Below, one piece after another: positions 1 through 11,400 of a stretch of DNA of 64,000 nucleotides. The stretch spans positions 17,546,001 through 17,610,000 of the forward strand of contig NC_065532.1 in assembly GCF_020184175.1 (NCBI RefSeq). Reading direction: 5' to 3'. Position numbers and translations under genes: made by a program. The notes under the pieces are model-generated. The model was not told the DNA's origin and ran no database searches. It saw nothing but the letters and a program-made list of their open reading frames with translations. This DNA is from Aphis gossypii. Its lineage: Eukaryota; Arthropoda; Insecta; Hemiptera; Aphididae. Position 1 is the first letter of the stretch, and the number at the start of each line of letters is the position of its first letter.

Positions 1-219
1 AATCGATTCAGTAGTTTCGGAGCCTATTATAAACAAATAATCAAATCTTTTCTTTTTATAATATTAGTGTAGATAACAAAAGCTAAAAACACACTAATAT
101 ATTTATAATATAAAATGTAGTTTTCTTATTTCCTAAAATAGATTATTTATCACGAGATAAATACGATAATTGTAGGAAGAGTAATGGCACACTAATAAGT
201 ACTATACGAGTATCATGGT

Positions 220-739
220 CAGTGCTGGATTAACCTACAAGCAAATTAAGCACTGCTTAAGGCCCTAGAAAAAATTAGGCCTATAATTCTTTAGATTTTG
301 AATGAAGTGATGAATGTATTGATTTTACAATGATGTGTTTTTTTTTGTGTTTGTGTCTATGTACAGCATAACTTATCAAAATAATGCTTCATTTTTAAAC
401 TTTGGAGGTGGTTTCCGATGGCAAAGTGAATATCCTTGATACATTATGGAGGTCAATAGTAAATTTAATACAAGATTTTCCATAAGTTTGACTTACAACA
501 ATTTAAAAAAAAAAAATTGAACTTGGGCCAGTTAAAATATTTTTATCTTAAGTTAAAATTTTACAAAATCCTATGTATAATGTATACATATATTTTAGCA
601 TTCAACTATAATTTAAAAATGTGTTGGACTCGATTTTGACACATTTCTTTTTAATTTGTAGTTATCACCTTTTTTACTAGCCAATTAGGCCCATCTGATT
701 TATTTGCTTAAGGCCCGTGAAACACTTAATCTGGCACTG
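220..739. mobile_element. Non-autonomous hAT-type MITE
   Basis: About 520 bp bounded by inverted termini CAGTGCTGGATTAA on the left and the complement of CAGTGCCAGATTAA on the right (12 of 14 identical). Flanks are ATCATGGT (212-219) and AGCAAGGT (740-747), an imperfect 8-bp target duplication with 6 of 8 matching. The inner arms also mirror each other around 'cttaaggcc'. There is no coding capacity. Termini starting CAG plus 8-bp duplications point to the hAT superfamily. Confidence 0.7.
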
Positions 740-747
740 AGCAAGGT

Positions 748-1371
748 GGAGTCATAACAAACAAGTACCTTTTCACCAAATATTTGTATTTATTATTTTT
801 AAAATACAATAAAATATTAAAACAATTTTGTACTTTTTGAACTTTTAATAGACATGACATGTTTTTCCTATAATTGTTGATCAAAAATTATTTGCCAGGT
901 GAAAATCCCTAAAAATTTACTACAAGGTACCAAATTAGTTGTTCTTATGTTTATATAAAAATATTAAAAATACATAAGCACAATTTTGTTTTTTATAATA
1001 TGCATTTGACGTTAAAATTATAAGGAAATTTGTTAAAATCACAACTATTTTGTAGTCAGAAATGTATAAGAACCTAGAGATACCTAAGTTTTAAAATTTA
1101 ATATAATATTCCTCATAAATAGTTCATATTGAAACCATAAAATTTAAAAATAAACAGATTATTCTTAATAGACATTTTAAATTCAGATTTGAACAAAATA
1201 ACTTATTTAAACAAAAAAAACAACGTTAATTATTTTGTAATAATTTAAAAACATTATTCGTTACTTTTGGGAGATTTGTATGCTAAAAAAAATATAGTAA
1301 AGAGTATTTCACGTAAATATAATTTGTAAATTGTAAGTATTAATAAATCTTAAATCTTATTTAAATCTCAC
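748..1371. other. AT-rich stretch beside the Rab exon; nothing recognised
   Basis: AT-rich DNA immediately 3' of the last visible Rab exon on the minus strand. I looked for a terminal exon encoding a Rab tail with C-terminal cysteines and did not find a convincing one. If the gene is intact, this stretch is intron. Confidence 0.4.
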
Positions 1372-4303
1372 CTGTATTTGAGTAAACACTAGTTTCCCAA
1401 TAATGGGCATTCACTGAATTAGCAAATTCTTCACCTTCATCATACATTATTGTTCGTGAATCTAATAGATCCGTTTTGTTACCAACTACATAATAAACCA
1501 CAGGTGTGTCTGTATTTTTTCTTACTTCTGGAATTAAAATAAGTACCTAGTTAATATTATTTATTATATTATATTTACGAATACATATTAAATTAATAAC
1601 AAAAGATAAGTTAAGTAATTTTTTACTATTTTTAGATAGCTTAAAATTGATTAAATACCATTTATCCAATTTTTAACTTGATTGAATGAGTCTCTGTCTG
1701 ATACGTCAAAAACAATAGCAACTGCATCTGCATTTCTGTAATACATTGGAACTAAGCTACGAAACCGCTCTTGTCCAGCTGTATCCCAAACCTAAAAGTA
1801 TACAACATATGATAATATAAATAATATTAATATTTTTAGTTTAAATTAGGTAACTAAATATAAAAATTACTTTTAAAGTAATTTGATAGTCTCGTAATGT
1901 AACTTTAGCATACATAAATGAAGCACCAATTGTTGCTTCGCATTCCTTTTTGAAATCACCTTTTATGTATCTAGTGATTATACTTGATTTACCCACTCCT
2001 AAAACATACGAATATTTATTAAGGTCTAAATTTCTAATGTACATCTATTTTTGTATATTTAAATAACATATTCTGTACATTAAATGGTAACTATAGTTTT
2101 AAAAACTTGCTATTAATTCTTAATAAAAGTCAAAAATAATTTTATTATGATTGCTGATTTACATTGATTACAAACTTTAAGCACACACCCTTAGGAAGAT
2201 GTTGACCTGCATGTATGTATCCGTCTTACACACTAACAATATAATAAATGTTCATTCTCTAGTTTCAATAGTGTACTGTTAGTTTTGATATTAGAGTGAA
2301 TTGACCTATTACAAATTTAAAGGTAAGATTATTAACTACAAAAAAAAAAAAATACAGGGCCCATGTAAGCTTTTATTGATATTATTTTTAAGTAAGTTAT
2401 GATCATTTTAAAATGAACAGTTTCAAAAAGGTCATAACTTACATAAAAATAATAATATCAATAAAATGCTATGCAGGGCACTAGATCAGAGGTTCCCAAC
2501 CTTTTTTGACTTGCAGCGCCCTTAGTCATTTTCTAAAAATCCAGAGGCACCCTATCGACTACTTCAGTTTTAATTAGCAGTGCATATGTATAAAAAAAAG
2601 TAGTAAGATGTAGGTACCTATAGTATATACACATATTATATTTTATAAAACAAATTTTTACATTGAAAATTAACTATATATTTTTATTTTTTAATATTAT
2701 TGCATGAATAATATAATAAAAAATATATTTTAAATAATTTTACGAAACCCTAAATAAGGTACACAGCATCCCAGTTGGGAATCTTTGTTCTAAATAATAA
2801 TCTTACTTTTAACTTTTTAATAGGTAAATTCATCTATTATCAAAACTAACAATACACTATTGAAACTTGTGAATGAAAATTTGTTATGTCTTAAATGTGT
2901 GAGACGGGGACAACACAAGTGGATAGAACGTCCTTTTAAATCAAATGGTTAGATAGGATCTTAATTTTAACTTTTAAACACTAAAAAAACATATCATATT
3001 ATTATATTAAATATTAATAAAATATATAATAACATTACATTATGTATAGCTTCTTAGATTTTAAGCGTCTCTCAAATTGTGAGTAATTATAAATTTGTGT
3101 TTTTAAAACTATATAGACTAAGTTACTAAAAACCATTATAATATACATAAATATAATAATCATTTTTATTATAAAGTTCATTAGAACTGATATTGTCAAT
3201 ACAATGACCGTATATTTTTCGAATTTTCATCTAATAGTTTATCAATCACTGAGTGAATCACCATGTCCGATTTAAAAATAAATGAATATAGATTAATTAC
3301 TTTTTTTACAACTAATTTTTGTCCAGTAAAACTGTATGGGTTGTAATGTAATTTCTTGCTAAAATTTGGCCATGGCAATAAAAGTAGTGAACAGAATTGA
3401 CTTAAAAATCAATATTGACATACCATAAGATGGTAAGAATAGATTCATGGTTAAAATGTTAAAAATATTACTAGAGTAATAAAAATCTACATAATAGCCA
3501 AGTTCTCAAGTTTGCAAAATGTAGGATTTTTGGAAAAAAAAAAAAATCATTAATAAATCATTATTTTATGTTTCATTATCCAATTTCATCAACATTTGAA
3601 CTTCAAAGACTTAACAAAAACGAAATGTGACAATTATTAAGATGACACAGTAAACTATATTTTTGTTATCAACAACAAACATGCAATCATTGGAAAATAT
3701 ACTGTTTAGTTAAATTATGATTTATAGGTAAATATTTCCATATACCTATATCTATTTAAAATATTGATGCATATTATATTTCAATTAATAAGATTATTTG
3801 TATGGGATTTTCATTAGATTTTAAATAATAAAGTTGCTATTTTGGTTAGATTATAACTGTATTATACACAGAAATAATAATAATAATAATATAGTATTAT
3901 AGCGACTCATGACAAATGAGGAATCCAACAGAAAATATGACAAGTTCTATCTAATTTACCAGGTAAAAGAAATACATTGTTTATTTTTTTTGCAAGGAAA
4001 AATGTGAACTTAGCCCTTAAGTGTCTTCAGTAATTTCATCATTATAATATTTTACATTGTGCTCACAATTTAAAATGAATAATTGCAAATCATATTATGC
4101 GTAAATAAATAGGTGATATTAAAATATGTATAAGAAAAATTTTAATTTTTAATAATATAATCGGTAATATTTAATAATAATTATTTTTATTTGTTTAATA
4201 AGTACCTATACAATATGTTATATTGAATTGGTTTCAATGTAATTTTATAAATTAACTTACCCTGAGAGCCCATGAATACTAATTTGGCAGATAATCTCTT
4301 CAT
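1372..4303 (-). CDS. Rab-family small GTPase (Rab22/31/5-like), 3' end missing
   Basis: Four coding exons on the minus strand, in order 4303-4261, 1998-1871, 1791-1659 and 1527-1372, joined by GT-AG introns with consistent phases (1, 0, 1, and an open phase 1 at the end). The start gives MKRLSAKLVFMGSQ and runs into the P-loop GSQGVGKS (residues 12-19, Lys18). Then come TIGASF (G2 region), VWDTAGQERF (G3, residues 58-67), NKTD (G4, 118-121) and ETSVYSN (G5 position, about 146-152). These are the ordered nucleotide-binding motifs of a Rab GTPase, which cycles between GTP and GDP on membranes to direct vesicle traffic. TIGASF and the spacing most resemble the Rab5/Rab22/Rab31 group. Odd point: the usual SAK of G5 reads SVY. 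The final exon(s) with hypervariable tail and prenylated cysteines were not found in 1-1371 and may lie beyond the left edge. The first intron (1999-4260) contains nested repeats. Confidence 0.85.
2196..2938. mobile_element. Long-inverted-repeat MITE with a second MITE nested inside
   Basis: The left arm (about 2196-2336) and right arm (about 2801-2938) are imperfect inverted repeats of roughly 140 bp; both contain 'caatagtgta(c/t)tgttagttttgata' in opposite orientation. Further in, 2370-2405 and 2430-2467 form another inverted pair around 'ttttattgatattattttta'. A related copy lies at about 15016-15188 plus 17709-17812, split by the intact hAT transposon. It has no ORF and sits in the first intron of the Rab gene. 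Confidence 0.65.
2487..2787. mobile_element. hAT-type (Charlie-like termini) MITE nested in the larger MITE
   Basis: The left terminus is CAGAGGTTCCCAAC and the right terminus is the complement of CAAAGATTCCCAAC (12 of 14 match). Flanks CACTAGAT (2479-2486) and TTCTAAAT (2788-2795) agree at 5 of 8 positions, consistent with a decayed 8-bp duplication. The 301-bp body has no coding capacity. Confidence 0.6.
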
Positions 4304-5454
4304 TGTTAAAATATATTATAACTATTTTTGTTTGCAATTTTATTCGATTATTTTAAGTATAACGTTTTTAACCCACAGTTGGTTAAAATAAACTACCTAT
4401 GGGCTAATAGTTAAAAATATTAAAAAAAAAAAAAACAAACATTGAAATTTACTGATTAGGATTAAATGTGAGAGTAAAGTGATAGCTATTCAACTTTGTA
4501 AGGTTTCAATCAGTAAAAACAAAGAAGTATAAATGAAATATTTTATTTTTTAATTAAGTAGGTAATAAAATTGCCAACTATTATCTAGTCTAGTTAATAA
4601 TATATTAATTTAGATTTGTTGCGCAATCAATAAAATTGAAGGAAGAGAAAATAATTATAAAAATAAAATATGTTAAGACAAAGTACTTATTACATAATCT
4701 TGTTTTTGTATTCATAAATAAGTGTAATAAGAAAATACAGATTACTCATTTCCATATAATATTTCAGTATATATATACATATATATAATATAGAAGGTTA
4801 CAGCCTACAGCATACCTTATTGCCTATTGGCTGTACTCAGACGCTTCATTAATCCATTAGCCGGTCTCCCGGGTGCTCGCCACCCGGTAAACTGGTTTTT
4901 ATCATTTTCAATTTTTACATTAACCACGATTGTAAATGTACCACAGAATCATCTGTGGATTTGATAATATCAAAGAACAAACAAGAAACGACACTCTCAA
5001 CTCTATGACTCAAGGTCACCCATTTATTTAACACGGAAAGATAGGGAGTGTCGAACCCCTGATAATAATTTAATATTCTTTATAATCGTACTTACAATCA
5101 CTGTTATCATCATTACTATAATTTTTTGTGATAAAATATAATTTTGCCGCCATTTCCAACAAGTATCATTATTCTTTATTTGAGTGTTGAGTCCATATCA
5201 TTTTTCGGAAAATTGAAATCCACCAATAATAAGCATAATCACATAGCTACTAAGCTACTATAATAATATAATATAGTATATTGATATTAGTTCAGTATGA
5301 ATAACAAAAATATTAAGTATGTGTAATAAATATTAAATTAAAAATATTGCTATTAAATGGTAATTTAATAGATGTAAAATAACGTACATATTAAATTATA
5401 TTTATTTAGTATTCTATTTAGTTTTGTGTAAAAGTGTAATTGAAAAGCCATAAA
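4304..5454. promoter_or_regulatory. Head-to-head intergenic region between the Rab gene and CHTF18
   Basis: The Rab start codon (4303, minus) and the CHTF18 start codon (5455, plus) face away from each other about 1.15 kb apart, so both promoters should lie here. No clear TATA box or initiator pair stands out. A GC-richer block at about 4795-5065 includes GGTTCGACAC on the minus strand (a near match to a Pol III B box) but lacks a matching A box upstream. It may be a decayed SINE or other repeat. Confidence 0.45.
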
Positions 5455-8400
5455 ATGGACTACTTGGATCCAGATGAAGAATATGAAATGATGCATGCGG
5501 ATGAATTGGAAATGATGAATGAAATGGACTTTACAACCGATGGTAATTTCATCACATTTACATAATTTTATTGATTTATTAAATTATTTTTTATAATTAA
5601 TATGTTTATGTATAAAAATAAGCAACTGTTTTTATTAAATGATTTCAGCTTGAAGGTTCTTAAATTTAATATAATTTATAAAATATAATATACTATACTC
5701 TTTCTAACTTAAGAATACATCAAATTGTAGACAAAAACATATTGTGTTTGCACATATTGCCCCTTATTACTGTGTGGTGGTACTGCCTTCACTTTCTCAT
5801 CCAGTTATAGTTCTGTATTCATATTTCATGTATTATATTAAATGTCAAAATAATATTGTATGATACAATATTCTAGATAACAAAATATACCACTTTTGCA
5901 GCATTTTTAATTACTACCATATCTATGTGTAGACCTTTGTAATTGCTAAATCCAATTTGATAGAAATGTAATGGACATTAATTAATATAGTATCAAGAAA
6001 AAGTTAAATTTTTTAATATGACAGTAAAAAATCAGAAATCTTTTTTCCTGATACACTATTGCAGAATGCAGATACATAATTACTTGATGATGAATTTAGG
6101 GCTAGGATTTATATGCATTTGCATGTTTTTTTCCTTAAGTCCAAATTTAATGGTTGTCAGATTTGTCCACGATTTGGCTTATTCTCGTTTAAATAGAGCC
6201 AATTTATTTTTGCATATTTTTGCATATTTTGAACACAATGCATACAATTGCATATTTATAGATTTTTGGAAATTTGACTTTTTTTAACTTAAATTTTCAA
6301 ATTTTTATAATTTATTGTTAATTTTAAATGGTGTTTTTTCATAAAATCGATAATTTTTGGTTTATCCGTCGAATTATTGTAAATATAAAGTATAACTATT
6401 ATCTATCTAAGAAATCGATATTGATTAACTCCAGGATAAATCGCATTATTTAAAATATGCACAAATAACCTCGTGTGATGTGGAAAGGAGTTTTAGTCAG
6501 TATAAATCTATTTTACTTTCAAATCGCTGGATGTTTGTATTTGAAAATTATTGAAACAACACATTATAGTAGCATGTAATAATGATATAATATAAACTAA
6601 TATTTAATATTTTAATGTAATAATAATACAATTTTGAATTATGATAAATAATAATACTCTAGAAATAATAAAAATTTGTTTTTGCATATTTTTGCATATT
6701 TTGGTAAATAAAATGCATATTTTACAATTTTTTATTGCATATAAATCCTAGCCCTAATGATGATAAAACAATCACTTTGTAAATTATTATAATTATTATA
6801 ATAATACCATTTCTAATTTTCTATTTTATTTTTATTATTTATAGCTGTTAAAATATGCTCACCAAAAGATACAAGACGAAGTTTAAAGTTTTCTTCTAAT
6901 GAAAAAGTTGAATCTGAAAGAAATATCAATTTGTCAAGTGAATTAAATGGTGTATTTCCTTTATCTCAAACATCAGTAGTTTCTTTTAATCTAGATGATA
7001 GTAATTCAGATGAAGTATGTTATATCTAAAGTCATTCATCACTTAATTCAAATGTATTATATTTAATGTTAATTTTTTGATTTCCAGGTACTACAAAGTA
7101 CTTCAGAATCTATTACTATCAACAATAAAAGGTCTTTAAATGTTCAAGATCTATTTGGAAACACAGATGATATTAATTTTGATGATGAAGAGTGTAAGTT
7201 TTCAAATATTTATATAATCATTAAACTTAATATAAAATAATAATGTATTTATTTTCTATTTAAAACAAAAATAAATGCAAATATTGTCAATTACGATTAA
7301 TATTAGTTGTTAATACATTTTCAATTTTATTTTAGTGGAACCTGTATTAAAACGTCCAAAAGTAGATGATCCATTATCTGACAAAGATATTAAACAGCAA
7401 GAATTAATAAAAAAAATCATTGATCAAAGAAAAATATTCAAATCTGGGAAAAGATTCAATTTTTTATCATCTACATCTTACAATAGCTTAAGGTAATTTT
7501 TATAATTTTTGTAAATTAATATAATTCATTATTTGTAAAAACTAAAGTGCCTATAGTTAGTCTGGATCTGTACTTAAAATTATTGAAAATTAATATTATA
7601 GTACCTAATTATTATTATGCTTTTAAATTTTTAAGAAGTATGTAAAAAATGCATAATATGTATGCTAAATTTTTGAAATAAGTTTTTGTTAAAATATACA
7701 TTTAAACGCATTTTATACTTCTTTTTATGAATTTTCTGCTAAGTAAAATATCACAATTTCTTTACCCTGCTTTTGTTTTTACAATTAAAAAAAAAATCCT
7801 CTTAACAAACAATGCAATAGTGTAATACTGCAGTAGCTTTGAGCTCTGGGGTTGCAGGCTCTTGATTTTTTTTCCGATTTTATCCTAGAGGTCAGATTAT
7901 TTGAAATTAATTCGTATACAGTTATGGTCATAAATGTGATTATATTAAACCATATTATTATCTATTGATTAATACAATTATAGGGTTAAAGTTAAGATAT
8001 TTTTATGTTTAACAGTTTTCAGTATGTCTTTATAAAAATTAAGAAATTATAATTTCAACAATTTTCTGACATTTAAATTACATTATTAAAAGTATTAAAA
8101 AATATAAAATGATATATAATAATAGTATTTTGTTTTCTTATGCATACTAAAAATATTAAATACTTTGTCAAAAGATCTAAAGGGTGAAAAACCTCTCAGG
8201 GGAGGTAGCTACCTCTGCTTCCTCTCTATCTATACATTTATGTTTGTACCAAATTAATAGTATCAGAATAAATAAAAGTTTTGTAATAATATTTTATTAT
8301 CTATTCTTAAATATATATTTTTTGATTAAAAAATTGTTATACTGCATGATTTCTAGTCATATTCGTCCTTATGAAAGTGTATCAAGGAGAGTGCCATCAT

Positions 8401-11400
8401 GGTCTTTTTTTCCTGCAAGTGATGATGAAAATCAAAGATTATACATTCGTTTTCGATCCGCGGATGCTGTACAAGAAGAAGTATTTTAAATATATTTATC
8501 ACAATTTAGAACAAATACTTTATTATGAACTTAATTTAAAATTCTTGTACTTATTTTCTATGATTCAGATATCAAGTTTATCGTGGCATACAAAATCAGT
8601 ACAATTGCTTTCAGAGCCTATTGATGAATTGATTGCACGTGCTTATGAGAAGGTTTCATTATTTATTTATTACTTACATTATATAATTCATAGAGTAACA
8701 TCTATTTATTTTTAAGAATTATATTTTTACCAAATGTATAGGATTTATTATAAATATATATATAGATATTTTTTGATGTAGTCCAGTGGTTTGATATTTT
8801 TTTTGATATCTAGAGTTCTGCTTTATTTTTAATTTTAAACAGCTTGTTTGATTTCTTGATCAATCATATTATTATAAACATTGGATATTAGTGTAAAAAT
8901 ATTGAAAAATCATCAAATAATGTTGATAAATGTTACAGAATAAAAGAAGAAGAATTTTAATAGCCAGTCTTCCTTGCTATTATTTTCATCCCTACTACGC
9001 TTATCTCACAATTTTGATCTTCTAAATTTCTGTGATTTGTTTTGAACATATTTGACATATTTTGCTGTAAGTTGCGTTAGTTGGACAATGTTTTATAGTT
9101 GATGAAGAAGTCGAATAAGTTGATTTGGAATAGCACAAGAGAAGTGAAGGAAAAACACCTTCAAGGAGGAGGGACAAAAAAGCTAATACTTGGTATTGAA
9201 CATATTATATGGAACAATACACCAACTATGCTGAAAAATAGTGATATATATTTGTATTTTATAATAAATCATACATTTTGGAGAAAAATAATAAATAATA
9301 AATAGATTTTTTTTTTTAAATGGACTTTACTTTTCAAGTTAATTTTGTATCATAGATTTTTAATAATCAATATTTTTTTACTTAGATTGAGAATAATGAA
9401 GCTATGCGATCAGGAATAAATCAAAATGACGTTAATGTCTTGGGGAATGATATTGATAATACAGCAGAATTGTGGGTTCAGAAATATAAGCCAAATAGAT
9501 ATTTGGATTTGTTAAGTGATGAAAGTACTAATAGAATGTTATTGCATTGGCTAAAACTATGGGATAAAGTAGTATTCAATAAGGAAGTCAACAAAAAAAG
9601 AAAAGCTACTAATGATGTTTATGATAAATCAGCAGGTATAATTTTAAGAACTTTTATAGCATGCATATTATTTTCTCTGACAGACATAGTGGAGGTGATA
9701 TTGGTTCTTACTTGATCAAGTGATACAAGTCTCTATGTTCAAGTATTGTCCCATAGACACATATTTTGGATTAGTAGTGTTGGTATCTATAAACTAATAT
9801 TTATGGCTTATTAAAAAATTTTCAATTCAAGAGTACCTGGGTTATAAACCCATTCAGCTTTTTTTTTTTATTTGAGTACTGCAAACACATTTAAGCATAG
9901 CATGTATTTGTTAATACATAATTTTATTACAAATGTGTCTCATGGGATTTAAAAAAAAAAAAAAAAATAGGTAATGCCACTGATATAATTTCCACCACAC
10001 TTAAAATATTATATTCTGTGATATTGGAAATTTTTGTATTTACATAAAGTAATATAATGGATATATTTAACATTTGGTTGATATTTATATTATTTTAAAA
10101 TTGTATAATTCTCATTATTATACAGCTTACCTAATATTAGTATAAGTATTTTATAAATATTAGAAGAAAAAAAATAATTTGTGTTTTATTAACTTAAATA
10201 TTCAATTATTGTTTCATAACTATGTGTTTTATGAGTTTTAAATTTAATATAGGAAATAAATTTACAAAAAAGAATCAAACTTTAGATGAAGGATTGGATG
10301 AAAATAATTGTCCTAAGTATAAATTAGCATTGCTATGTGGACCACCTGGTCTTGGGAAAACTACTTTAGCTCATTTGGTAGCTCGACAAGCAGGTACTTT
10401 ATTTTTATAATAGTTGTGTAAAAATTATATCTTATATTTATATTATTTATATTTTTAGGCTATAATGTTGTTGAAATGAATGCTAGTGATGATCGTAACA
10501 TTAGTGGTTTTAAAAGACAACTTGAAGCTACTACACAAATGTGTTCTGTGATGAGTAATGATTCAAGGCCTAATTGTTTAGTGTTGGATGAAATTGATGG
10601 AGCACCTGTTGTAAGTATTATATATATTGTAGTGACTTTATACATGGTTAATATAATAAGTCACGGGTTACAAAATTACTGTATACAAAAACTTAATTTG
10701 ACCTACAGTCTAGAAATTTATTTTCTGATGATAAATTAAATGAAGTTTTCATTAATTTTCATTGTATATAATATATGTAAGTAATACCTAGGTACTAGGT
10801 ATATTCAATTTTGATAGTCATCAAAAACTTGTTGAATTTCTAAAGTGACCTTATTAAAATACTGATTAGTGATCTTTGATACAATAATAATCAATTTCAC
10901 TATAAATATATTTAGTTACAAATTATTATTTTGTATTGTTTCAAATATGTTATTTATTTTATGAATGCAAATAATGTAAAAAAAAAAAAATAATAATTAT
11001 CAAGATTAAATACATTATATTTTTTTTCATGTTCACAACATTGTGTAATTAATAAATCTAGTCAATAGGCTAGTGATTTTTTTTGGAAAAATTATGATTT
11101 TATAAAAAGCAGGAAACATGGTTTTGTAATTTTATATATACGGAATATAAAACAAAAATAATAGTTTTAACTATATCTTCAGAATTCTTCAAAATTCTTT
11201 ATTAGTAGCTTAATAAAAAATTATGAGTTTTATTTTGTATGTAGTGTTAAAACTGTTTTTTTCAATAAAATATTGATTTTAAATTTTTATTGATACTTAA
11301 CTAAAAAATATGTATTCAATTATTTTCAGGCATCTATTGATTTTTTAATAAAGTTTGCTACAGAAAAACGTGTAACTCGTAAAAAAAAAACTGATAAAAA

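Noticed and set aside
3196..3378. 60-codon minus-strand frame, considered as a Rab exon
   Set aside because: Not needed: exon 4303-4261 joins directly to 1998-1871 in phase and rebuilds the P-loop. The frame lacks any GTPase motif.
4795..5065. Possible SINE (B-box-like GGTTCGACAC on the minus strand)
   Set aside because: No A box at proper spacing, no poly(A) or target duplication found; left as an unexplained GC-richer block.
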